Positions 21,665-32,749 of a stretch of 64,000 bases of DNA are shown piece by piece. Position numbers and translations under genes: made by a program. The notes beneath the pieces are model-generated. The model made no database searches. It saw only the letters and a list, made by a program, of their open reading frames with translations, and was not told the DNA's origin. Positions within the stretch are counted from its first letter, which is position 1. Each line of letters starts with the position of its first letter. Source of the DNA: Microglena sp. YARC (taxonomy: Eukaryota; Chlorophyta; Chlorophyceae; Chlamydomonadales; Chlamydomonadaceae); assembly GCA_022414725.1 (NCBI GenBank), contig CM039462.1, positions 48,798,692 to 48,862,691 on the forward strand, in the 5' to 3' direction.

Positions 21665-22180
21665 CAATGGCTTGATTCCCTTTACATCCGCCTTACATAA
21701 GCAGGATCAGATTCGTTCTATAGCACAGTTTAGAATGGGTTCCCATTGGCTGAACACAGAAAGAATGAGGGTGGTGGATAGAGCACACATCCCTCGCACA
21801 ATGAGACACTGTCAAATGTGTGGGTTCCAAAAACCTGAGGATGAAATGCATATGTTTGAGTGCCCTTTTTATAATGATATTCGCCTCCGCTACCAGAAGC
21901 TGTTTACAGATATTTATAGGCATGTCCATGAGGATACCGACTTAACCGTATGGAATGTGGAATTCTGCGATTCCACATTCAGAACCTTTATGAATGGAAA
22001 TGGCACTAAGTCTTTTTGGAGCAACCTAGCCGACTATCTTTCTACTTGTAGAAGAGCAAGACAGGAAGCCCTGGACTGCTTAGTGGCACCGTAATTTATC
22101 ATCCCTTTTTTTTTCTTCTTCTTGTGACTTCTCATTTGTTAGCTTCTTACCTCCGCCACTGTAAGTGGTTGAGATCTGGG
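21665..22180 (+). mobile_element. LINE fragment (copy L3), truncated at both ends
   Basis: Carries the C-terminal coding region (21672-22094, with HCQMCGFQKPEDEMHMFECP) and the first part of the 3' UTR, but stops at GTTGAGATCTGGG before the conserved UTR end and lacks the TGTAA tail. Loss of the 3' end cannot arise from normal target-primed insertion, so a later deletion or rearrangement is likely at 22180, next to a C-rich run. Confidence 0.85.
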
Positions 22181-22860
22181 ATCCCCCCCCACCCACCCAC
22201 CCACCCACCCCCCCCACCACCACCACCAGGGCCCCGGAGCAGAAGCCCCAAACTCCACTTGTGCTTGTGCCAGTCGGCCTGCTTGCCTGTCTGTCTGTCT
22301 GTCTGTAGCTGTTTGAACGATTCGGGCCAACTCCGCACCGTATCAGCTTTCAAATCAAATCTTGATGACAATATATTTCATGAGATGCTCAATCTTAAAT
22401 ACCAGTAATCCCCGATGGAAAACCTGGGCCCATCATCATTATAAGATTTGGCCCCAGGTTTTCAACTCATCCATGGAATATTGCGTACCAGGTTGGCAGG
22501 TTTCCCTACTTCCCAAGGCGTCGCTACAACCTACAGCGTTTAACACACCTAAGAAGGAAGCCTGGATCAAATGTCTTCGGAGAGTTCGACCAAGGCCTGT
22601 TAAATAACGCACCCCTCCAGCGCCCAACACCCCGCCACGTCCTCGTGGACCTTGAACTTGGTTACATGGCTCCAGCCAACATTCAAGTTATCAATATAAA
22701 CCGTAGTTTAGCCATTATCTTCGAAAGAGAGCATAAAGTCAACAGTCGTTAATCATCCAAGGCAACTGATGATGATCTCGTTTGCAAAACGAACAGTGAA
22801 GCAGAATTTGTCGTTTTATTTTCAGATGAATTTCAGGTGAATTCTGGTGAATTTGAATTT
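22181..22860. other. Unassigned region right of LINE copy L3
   Basis: Starts with (CCCA)n and CCACCACC runs and TGTCTGTCTG. One plus-strand stretch near 22460-22600 reads NSSMEYCVPGWQVSLLPK, loosely like the thumb region of some LINE reverse transcriptases, but it is too short and frame-broken to annotate as a gene. Confidence 0.45.
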
Positions 22861-22889
22861 GAATTGTTATATGGTACTTCACCACGACC

Positions 22890-23735
22890 CCCCCCACACA
22901 CAGGCTGTCTCCCCGTCGCTATCCTGCACTGTGATGGAGAACCTGCCCCCCACCCTCTTCCCGACCCACACAACCACCACCCTCGCAACCCACACACACA
23001 GGCTAGACTCCCCGTCGCTATCCTGCACTGTGATGGAGAACCTGCCCCCCACCCTCTTCCCACCCCACAACAACCACCCTCGCAACCACACACACAGGCT
23101 AGACTCCCCGTCGCTATCCTGAACTGTGATGGAGAACCTGCCCCCCACCCTCTTCCCCCCAATGCCCCCACACGCCCACCACCACGACCACCATCAACAT
23201 CCTCACAACCCACACACACACAGGCTAGACTGCCCGTCGCTATCCTGCACTGTGATGTAGAACCTGTCCCCCACCCTCTTCCCCCCAACGCCCCCACACG
23301 CCCACCACCACAACCACCATCACCACCCTAACAACAACACACACACACTGGCTAGACTCCCCGTCGCTATCTAGCACTGTAATGGACAACCCGCCCCCAC
23401 ACGCCTACCACCACCACCACCATTATAACCCACACATACACTGGCTAGACTCCCCGTCGCTATCCTGCAGTGTGATGCAGAACCTGCCCCCCACCCCCTT
23501 CCCTACTACACATACACACACACCGGCACCACCTCCACCTCGCAACCCCCACACACACTGAGTAGACTCCCCGTCGCCATTCTGAACTGTGATGGAGAAC
23601 CTGCCCCCCACCCTGGACCCCCCCCCCCCCACACACACACACACCACACACACACAAAACACCCACGACCACCCTCGCAAAACACACACACACTGGCTAG
23701 AATCCCCGTCACTATCCTGCACTGTGATGGAGAAC
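22890..23735 (-). repeat. Minisatellite A array, inner right copy
   Basis: About seven units of ~110-125 bases, each with GTCGCTATCCTGCACTGTGA, TGGAGAACCTGCCCCCCACC and GGCTAGACTCCCC. It is the reverse complement of the unit at 13131-13440. Confidence 0.88.
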
Positions 23736-24790
23736 TTTGTGAACTTACACACACAAACACAGTCTACATGCGCCTCTACAACCCACGTACATTATTTCCA
23801 TGCAAGTTCCAGACCGAACACACCAACCCACATACCCTGCACACACTCATACACACACAGTCTACATACGCCACCACTGTCCACGCACATGATTCCCACA
23901 CAAGCTCCAGACCAAACACACCAAATCACATGCCCTACACACACAAATGTACACATTCACAGTCCACAAGCACCACCACGGCACACACGCATGATTCCCA
24001 TGCAAACTCCAGTTCGAAATGACAAACCCACATGCCCTACACACACATGCAAACACAGTCCACAAGCGCCCCCACTGCCTGCGCACAAGATTCCCATGCA
24101 AACTAGAGAACAAACACACCAACCCACATGCCCTACACACACTCACACACAGTCCACATGCGCCACCACCACCCACACACAAGATTCCCATGAAAGCTCA
24201 AGACCAAACAAACTAACCCACATGCCCTACAAACATACACGCTCAGTCAACATGCGCCACCACCACCCACTCACATGATTCCCATGCAAGCTCCAGACCA
24301 TACACACCAATCCACATGCCCTATACACACAGAGTCCATATGCGCCGCCACTGCTCACGCACATGATTCCCATGTGAGCTCCAGGCCAAACACACCAGCC
24401 CACATGCCCCATACACACAACTGCCCAAGCACACTCCGCACGCGCCACAACTGCCCACGCACATGATTTCCATGCAAGCTCCATACCAAACACTCTGACC
24501 CACATTCTGTACACACACACAGTCCACATGCTCCACCACTGCACACGCACATGATTCCCATGCAAGCTCAAGACCAAACAAAACCAACCCAAATGCACTA
24601 CACATACACACAGTCCACATGCACCACCACTGCGAACACACATGATTCCTATGGAAGATCCAGCCCGAATACACGATCCCACATGCACTACACACACACA
24701 GTCCACATGCGCCATCACCAACCGTGAACGTGATTCCCATGCAAGCTCCCAACCACCAACCCCCCACCCACACCCACACACTCACGACCC
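23736..24790 (-). repeat. Minisatellite B array, right arm
   Basis: About eleven diverged units (CATGATTCCCATGCAAGCTC, ACCAAACACACC, CACATGCGCCACCACTGC), the reverse complement of the 15580-20960 array but only 1 kb long. Units are more diverged than in the left arm. Confidence 0.88.
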
Positions 24791-25640
24791 ACATTCACTC
24801 AATAACATCCCATGTAGGAACGATGCTCAACCCAGCTACATCTACCTTGACCAGAAAGTCACGAATCCCATGCGACAACAGGGCGGGAGGGCTGGGCATT
24901 CGAGGCCAAGTGGCTCTGCCACTCTCCAAGCAATGCACCGTTCACCCAAACCATCCAGGGATGAAAGCAGATGGATGAAAGTGTCCGCGGAATCTTGATT
25001 ATTACCGATTCGAGATGGGATCGGTCATTTGTAGTTTATACGCGTCTCGGACAGAAATGGAAAGGGCTAAGGGGGAAGAAAGGAAGTGGTAGAAGAGAAA
25101 GGAGGGGAAAGAAGGGGGGAAGGGGAAGAAAGGATAGCAGCTTCCAAAGCGCGGCGGTTACAGGCGAAGCAGTGGGCATCTTGATAACCGAGTCGAGATG
25201 GGATCGGTCATTTGAAGTTCATAGGCTCCTTGAACAACAACGGAGAGGGCTAAGGGGGACGGAAGGATGTGGTAGAGGAGGGAGGAGGGGAACGAAAGGG
25301 AGCAGGGTTGGGGGAAGAAAGGGTGGCAGCTTCCAAAGCGCGACGGTTACAGGCGAAGCGGTGGGCAGAGAAAATTGCGGGGGGATGCAGGGAGGCAGAA
25401 TATAGCCGATGATCATTCTTCATCGGCGACCCGATGAGGAAGGACGAACTTCAAATAGTACCGCCCGTAAGCGGCACGAAAATGAAAATTTGCACCGAGC
25501 AGGCCCGACAACTGACGTCTAACGTACAACCTTCTCCACCTGCGCCAGAGAACACGGAACGGCCCAAACCTGGACAGCACCACTTGTTAGCAAGATGTTC
25601 GGCAGATTGTTAGGACGGTTTGGATGTTGTTGTCAACTCT
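24791..25640 (-). repeat. Right-arm link with an internal tandem duplication
   Basis: Reverse complement of 14791-15510. Within it, about 24990-25165 and 25185-25370 are two copies of one segment (GATTCGAGATGGGATCGGTC, AGCTTCCAAAGCGCGRCGGT), while the left arm has one. No gene. Confidence 0.65.
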
Positions 25641-25684
25641 CGCTGCACTTCAGTTAACAACACACACACACATTCAAGTATAAC

Positions 25685-26400
25685 CCATCACATGCCCTGG
25701 GGCACTCAATGCTCCATGCCCTTCAGACTTACCTATCCATCCAACAGTCCAACCCATGCATGCATCCACCTGCGGCTGGAATGCACGCACGCAGACGAGA
25801 TACACTGACACACACTGGCTACACTCAGCAAGTATATACACACATACTCACGTGCCCACACACACATGCGCCCCCCTACCCCCCACCCACCCCCACCCCC
25901 ACCCACCCCACACACACACCTCAGGCTGACCTCCTGGCTCTGAAGTCCAGTCATGGGTGTCAGTTGAAACTTGAGAAAGTGTCAGGGGAAGAATCACCTT
26001 TCCCAGTTGTCTTGTCATTAATTGCGTACACAGTGTACGGTACACTCCAATGTCAGGTTATTGAATTTGAATTTGAATTTTTGGCAGTTGAAACTGAAGA
26101 CAGGCACAACGGCAGAACAGCCTTTCCCAGTTGTCTTGATATTTTGGCGGATGCCCCAGTGTCAGGTTATCAGGTATTTGAATTTGGATTCAGATTTCAA
26201 TTTGATTTCCCAACTACAAGCCCACATACTAGACTTGGTTGAAACAACACACACACACACACTCACTGAGCCATGCTGGATAGTGCTGGCAGACCCTCCT
26301 GTGCCAGGTAATTCAATTGTATTTGTATTTCTCTCTGGATTTGGAATTGAATTTGAGATTGACAAGTAGATAACATAACGGAGGCTATACTAGACTTGGT
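25685..26400 (-). repeat. Right-arm TG and AAATTCAAATTC blocks
   Basis: Reverse complement of 13480-14265. Matching anchors include CCTGGGGCACTCAATGCTCC (25697-25716), GACCTCCTGGCTCTGAAGTC and GTTGAAACTTGAGAAAGTGT. The AAATTCAAATTC unit occurs about three times here. Confidence 0.75.
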
Positions 26401-26509
26401 TGAACCTGAGCCATGCTTGATGCTCCTGGTGGACCCTCCAGTAATTCACTTTGAATTTGAAATCGACTTGGTGTTCCACAACTTAATAGCCCAGTCATAA
26501 TAATACCAC

Positions 26510-27130
26510 CACCACCACCACACATACACCCATCGACACACAAATGGCCGACCGGGTAGGCATCCCAATATACCCACCACAACCAGCACACACACCCATT
26601 CATCCACACACAAATGGTCGGCCGGGTAAACATCCCAATACACCCACCACCACTACCACCAGCGCACACACACACACATCCATCCATCCACACACAAATG
26701 GTCGGCCGGGTAGACATGCCAATACACCCACCACCACCACCACCACACACACCCATCCATCCACACACAAATGGTCGGCCGGGTCGACATCCCAATACAC
26801 CCACCACCACCACCACCACCACCACCACCACCACACACAAGCATCCATCCACACACAAATGGTCGGCCGGGTTGCCAGCCCAATACACTCACCACTACCA
26901 GCACCACCACCACACACACCCATCCGCCCACACACAAATGGTTGGCCGGGTAGACATCCCAATACACCCACCACTACTACCACCTCCACCACCACACACA
27001 CCCATCCATCCACACACAAATGTCGTCGGGTTTTCCATCCCAATACACCCACCCTACCAGCACCACAGCACCGTACACACCCATCCGCCCACACACAAAT
27101 GATTGGCCGGGTAGACATCCCGTGGCTATC
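26510..27130. repeat. ~80-bp minisatellite (ATGGTCGGCCGGGTAGACAT units)
   Basis: About eight units with CATCCATCCACACACAAATG, GTCGGCCGGGTAGACATCCC, AATACACCC and a variable CCA run. It lies between the AAATTCAAATTC block and minisatellite A and has no counterpart in the left arm, so it was gained or lost after duplication. Confidence 0.9.
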
Positions 27131-27194
27131 TTGACTGTCTGATTGAGAATCTCTTGGTGGATCCACTTAATAACTTAATAGCTCCATCAAATAG

Positions 27195-27770
27195 TACTCA
27201 CCACCACCACCACCACCACCACCACCACCACCACCACCACCCTTGCAACCCACACACACACACAGTCACACACTGGCTAGTCTCCCAGTCGCTATCCTGC
27301 ACTGTGATGGAGAACCTAACCACCACCACCACCCCAAACACACACACAACCACAACCACAGCCACCACCACCATCACCACCCTCGCAACCCTCACACACA
27401 CACACACTGGCTAGACTCCCTGTCACAATCCTGCACTGTGATGGAGAAACCCGCCCCCCTCATTCGTCCCCCCCACACACCGCGCCACCACCACCACCAC
27501 CCTCGCAACACACACACACACGCACTGGCTAAACTCCCCGTCGCTATCCTGCACTGTGATGGAGAACCTGCCCCCTCATTCGTCCCCCCCACACACCCGC
27601 CACCACCACCACCACCCTCGCAACACACACCCACACGCACTGGCTAAACTCCCCGTCGCTATCCTGCACTGTGATGGAGAACCTGCCCCCCACCCTCTTC
27701 CCTTCCACACCCACCCACCACCACCACCACAATCCTCGCAACCCACATCCACTGTTTATTTTTTCTCTTA
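27195..27770 (-). repeat. (CCA)n and minisatellite A, outer right copy
   Basis: A (CCA)n run at about 27199-27240, then four units of minisatellite A with GTCGCTATCCTGCACTGTGA. It mirrors 13131-13440 and marks the outer end of the right arm. Confidence 0.88.
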
Positions 27771-27930
27771 CCCATAATGCACCCTTTCGAGCCAAATAAT
27801 TGGTGGCCCCCACATGTGCAGTGTTTGGGGATTTTAGGCACCCTTTTACCAAACTTGCAATGGTGCATTGTGGGTGAGAGGGGTGCTGCAGGGATGCAAA
27901 AAATATGTCGAAGACTTTCCGAATTTGCTG

Positions 27931-28140
<210 letters not shown>

Positions 28141-28141
28141 T

Positions 28142-29427
28142 TACATTACATTACATTACATTACATTACATTACATTACATGTTAAAGTCTACTTGACAC
28201 CGCGAGGGTGTATGAGACTCTGTGCTTTAAACAAAAAGAAAAAGCACCCACAAAGCAAAAAAAACCCATTACATCAGGGGTGTGTCGAGGACAAACAAAC
28301 CAAGCTCCCAACCACCGTTTTGGTGGCGTAGGTATTAAACCCCCTACAGCCGGACCCAGATCTCAACCACTTACAGTGGCGGAGGTAAGAAGCTAACAAA
28401 TGAGAAGTCACAAGAAGAAAAGAAAAAAGGGATAATAAATTACGGTGCCACTAAGCAGTCCAGGGCTTCCTGTCTTGCTCTTCTACAAGTAGAAAGATAG
28501 TCGGCTAGGTTGCTCCAGAAAGTCTTAGTGCCATTTCCATTCATAAAGGTTCTGAATGTGGAATCGCAGAATTCCACATTCCATACGGTTAAGTCGGTAT
28601 CCTCATGGACATGCCTATAAATATCTGTAAACAGCTTCTGGTAGCAGAGGCGAATATCATTATAAAAAGGGCACTCAAACATATGCATTTTATCAGCTTG
28701 GATAACACTCCGGAGAGTGGACTTAGTGTGTGCAGAACGCCAATCTATAAATGCAGAGACGAGAGTAACGTTACAAGCACAGGAGACCCTTCAAGGGGCA
28801 CCAGTGGTGAAAGGAGGCGGCAGCCAGGAACCTAACAGGGTACAGGCAAGACAGGTGACGCAGCTGACAGGAAACTGTCACTGAGTCACTCAAGGATGAC
28901 ACAGTCTAAGGGAAGCTGTCACTACGGTCACCAAGTCATAAAACGCGTGAGAGCACCGCAATTCATGCTGACACATTTCATCCTTAGGTTTTTGGAACCC
29001 ACACATTTGACAGTGTCTCATTGAACGAGGGATGTGTGCTCTATCCACCACCCTCATTCTTTCTGTGTTCAGCCAATGGGAACCCATTCTAAACTGTGCT
29101 ATAGAACGAATCTGATCCTGCTTATGTAAGGCAGATGTAAAGGGAATCAAGCCATTCTCATCATTGCTATTGGCTGCCAACCATTTCTGGTATCGGAGGC
29201 GTTTAAAGCCAACACTTCTCTCATCAGGGATGTCTCTGACTGCATTGGTGTCACTTGGGTACTTAAACCTCCATGACTCAAAAACTTCAGACATAATACC
29301 TTCGACATCGACAGCCTCCAAAATGTTGAGGTTTTCACTGGATCCTAGCTTGTGGAGAGCACAACGTAAGTCATGAACCCAGCCAGTGTTGGAATCAAAA
29401 GATTCCTCAAGAGCCATTCTAATGAGA
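28142..29427 (-). mobile_element. LINE fragment (copy L4) with a solo LTR inside
   Basis: Tail, conserved 3' UTR and C-terminal coding region, interrupted at 28691-28973 by a solo LTR. Before the interruption the frame reads FESWRFKYPSDTNAVRDIP without the one-base insertion seen in copy L1, so this copy shows the ancestral frame. It is cut at about 29427, downstream of the YADD motif. Confidence 0.9.
28691..28973 (-). repeat. Solo LTR of a Copia1-related family, with 5-bp target duplication
   Basis: On the minus strand it reads TGTCAGCATG at its start and CCAAGCTGATA at its end, and it aligns along its length with the Copia1 LTR but is clearly diverged (283 against 325 bases). CATTT flanks it on both sides (28686-28690 and 28974-28978), and joining the flanks restores the LINE reading ATGCATTTCATCCT. 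This is the scar of LTR-LTR recombination and defines the LTR borders of the family. Confidence 0.9.
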
Positions 29428-29430
29428 TTC
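29000..29430 (-). pseudogene. LINE C-terminal domain (copy L4)
   Basis: Reads SNTGWVHDLRCALHKLGSS, AVDVEGIMSEVFESWRF and SIAQFRMGSHWLNTERMR in one frame; HCQMCGFQKPKDE is the last segment before the solo LTR breaks it. The remaining 82 residues are at 28440-28688. It has no polymerase domain. Confidence 0.75.
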
Positions 29431-31110
29431 AAATTGCTGGCTGAAGCTATGTAACCGAGTTCAAGTTCAAGTTGGGCACGATTCATCGACATTTCCATGA
29501 TTTGTATGCCTACTTGCGAACTTGGCCATCGATATCTCACGCCTGGTAAATGTTTTCGGATTCTGAAACGTTGGCTGAAGCATTGGCCGCCGTTCTACCA
29601 AGAAAAAGCCCACCATGAACTTCACCTCCACCACCACCACCACCACCACCATGACCTCCATCACCACCAACCCCATGGCCTCCACCCACCACCACCATGA
29701 CCACCACCACCACGACCTCCACCACCACCATGACCTCCGCCTCCACCACCACCACCACCATTACCTTCATCACCTCCAACTGTGTTCTCTTGTGGAGCTC
29801 CCGGAGGCGAGCATCACGCCGCTGCCTGTTGATCTAGTAATGAGTTACACGGGCCACCTGTGGCAGCATCTAAGTAGCAGGTAAACAATCGTACTGGAGG
29901 GTTCCATCTCATGGGAACCCTGCCAGGCAGTACATGTCCCATTAGCCTATTTGGCCTACCCCTGGACTGTAACACAACTTAACATGATAGGACTCGTGAG
30001 TCGTATCTAAACACTAGGGATAGGCAATATGAGAGAGAGGGTTCGTTACATGAACTCAGCAAATCACTGCCGAGACTGGACAGCAGCACAGACAGCAATA
30101 TAAGAAAGATTACAATGGCCACTTATCCTGGCAGTGGAAACACCACCGCCCCCGAGGGAACGGACTCCGAACACCACTGTCTTCCGGCAGTGGGGTTCGG
30201 ACTTCTCCCGATTGGCGTAAGCTCTACCATCGGAGTCAGGACCATACCGCCCTCCAGACTGGGCAAATATGATATCATATGATGCCGGCGGTCTGACTAG
30301 GCTTAAGTTATCATTTGTGTTTTATATCATATGATATATCCCCGTTCGGAACTGGATAGCCCTATCGTACAGCTCCCACGGGCCAGACGAAGCAGATTCG
30401 GGGTCCTATCAGGTCTCTGGGTTGGAACCTCAACGAGGTCATCTGGGCCCGTCCGGAGGGTCGTCGACAGGCATGGTAACTGGACACGGCTAGGTGTGAT
30501 GTTAGCCCGTCCATCGCATACTTACGAGGCAGTTCCCTTAATACCCATTGGGCACGTCCTTAGAGGTAATTCTGTGGCAATTCTTGGATGTTCAAATTTC
30601 AAACTTGTATCATATGATATCATACTTTGTTATTGTCCGTCGAGTCGGACACTGAGTTGGCATAGCGCACGCGTGGTCCTGTGGCTCCAGGACCCGGGTT
30701 GCCTGCCGCCGGGCCATAGGCTAGCTATGGCCCGCACGTGTCTTCGGAACCTTCCTGAAGACTTCCTTTTCTATATAGCCGCACGAGTTGCGATGATAAG
30801 CTATCTGCTCTTTAGTCTTCATTGTGTAACAACTCTATTGATTGAAAGGTTATCGGCCCGACCGCTACCCGCAGACAGCGCCCCTGCGCCCGTGCCAAGT
30901 GGATCTTCAGCCCTGCACAAGGTGACAGTTTTCCCCCAGACTAGCTCGACGGCTTGAGTACTGCTTTTGGCCTCGGATTGTCTACGTAATCACGTGAGAA
31001 ATCTAACCTGCGCTGCCTCGCCTACTGCCCACACAACTCTCCCGTTGTCTCTACCATCCGTCACTGACGAAACGTAGACGCAGTCCAGGAGTCTGAGTAG
31101 ATCTTCGACG
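29431..31110. other. Unassigned region with (CCA)n and ATATCATATGATAT motifs
   Basis: A CCA/CCTCCA-rich run lies at 29620-29765. The palindrome-like motif ATATCATATGATA occurs near 30268, 30323 and 30608. A 208-codon frame at 30331-30957 has no recognisable domain and ordinary open-frame composition; I do not call it a gene. Confidence 0.45.
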
Positions 31111-31429
31111 TGAGTTGCACACTCATCATCAGATCACACACAGCGTTGCGCAATCCCACAAGGATTGCTTGTTGCCACGGAGTATCAACCCTGCACACCT
31201 CGAATACCCCCCCCCCCCCCCCCCCCTCCCCTCCCCCCCTGAATTCCGTCACCCATCTCCCTCTTTCTCCTCCTATCTCCACCATTCCAGACCACCAGGA
31301 CCCATTTGGTTCCCCTTTGTTGTCAAACACGTCCATCACCTCTACCTCCGAATCGCACACCAAAGACTAACGACCGACAAGCTTCACACCCGGATTTACC
31401 CACAGGCCGGTTTTTTATTAACCCAGTGT

Positions 31430-32748
31430 GAAGACCAAGACCCCAAGACCCAGCGCCGCGACAGACACCATGGCTTACTCCAGCCAAGCTCCCTGCACTC
31501 ATCTTATCGACGGGCACCCCTTCTGTCCCATGGCACAAGTTTTGGACTCTTCCTGCTCCGACACCTCAGGACCAGCCCACCGGGGTGCATCGCCGTTGCC
31601 ATTGAGGCGGCGAAGGACGTTGTCCCCGCCAATGAGCCAGCAGATGCCGACGAATACCCAATGGAGGAATCTCATTACCCGAATGAGGACAATGCTAATG
31701 CAGGTATTGCGGCTCGTGCTGTTCCCTACCCCATCAACATGGTAAAGAACGCAGTTGCACTCAATGAAATCCTCAAGCATTGTTCTGACCCCATCCAACA
31801 GGCCATCATAGCTAACACTAACGTTGCTGCTAAGGCCTACAGGTTCCTGAAGACCTCGTATGGCGAAAGGAACTCTGACCTCGAGACAGGGGCAGTAAGA
31901 TCCATGTATTACCTCAGCATGACAACTACTAAGCCACTACAAACCTACCTCTCTCGCAGTTATGAACTCTACACCCTTCTTCCCCAAGTGAATGGGGTGA
32001 GCAACACCTCCATCCCTGAATTCCTCAGCATCATTGTTCAAGGACTTACACCTCGACCAGAATATAATGGATTCAGGTTTTCCTCCACAACTGTGTATGC
32101 CCTGATTTTGCCTCCTTTCAGACCCAGATCATCAGGTACCAGGTGTCTAACCAGATTTCTGACTCCAGCATCTCTCCAGAAGAGACTGAGCACATGGCCA
32201 ATGCTGCTTTCCAAGGCCGCCCAAGAAAGGACCGTCTCCCATCTACTCAGATGACATGCTGGAACTGCAATGGCTATGGACACAACTCCATCACTTGCCC
32301 TAGCCCACTCACAGAGCTGAAGTACAGGCCCCCACCGTTCTCATCCACATCTGCACGTCGAGGATCCTCATCACCTCCCAAGGATGCAGCCAAGAGGTCA
32401 TCCAGCAAGTCCAAGTCTCCTAGGAGAGACAGCAGAGCATCTGCCAGGGACACCAGAGGACGCCGTGGCAGACGTGGGCATGCCCATGTTGCAGAGGAGG
32501 ACTGTTCCACCTCCCAGTCCACAGCGGACAATGAGGATGAGCACAACTTCATGGCCTTAACTTCTGATGACCCACAGCCCCTCCAGTTTGCAGACTCAAG
32601 AGGCAAGTCCAAACCCCTGTCTGACCCACATGCTCCCATGGATGACACTGCTTTCCCTAGACCCACACCTGATCCTGATGCTTGCCATAGTAGGAGAGAC
32701 GAGTCAATGCCAGCCCTAGTTTCCAGTGATGGCACCTCTGATGATGAT
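31430..32748 (+). pseudogene. Gag of a second copia element (Copia2), interrupted by a LINE
   Basis: VPYPINMVKNAVALNEILKH, ANTNVAAKAYRFLKTSYGER, LETGAVRSMYYLSM and LPQVNGVSNTSIPEFLSII match the copia UBN2 gag pattern. After a frameshift near 32115 the reading continues with EETEHMANAAFQGRPRKDR and a canonical zinc knuckle CWNCNGYGHNSITC (Cys-x2-Cys-x4-His-x4-Cys), then a Ser/Arg-rich basic tail typical of a nucleocapsid. It is cut at DGTSDDD by LINE copy L5. This gag differs from Copia1 (different knuckle), so it is a separate lineage. No LTR could be identified upstream. Confidence 0.75.
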
Positions 32749-32749
32749 T

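Noticed and set aside
30331..30957. 208-codon plus-strand frame
   Set aside because: No domain, no codon bias I can detect, no flanking signals; likely chance in GC-balanced DNA.
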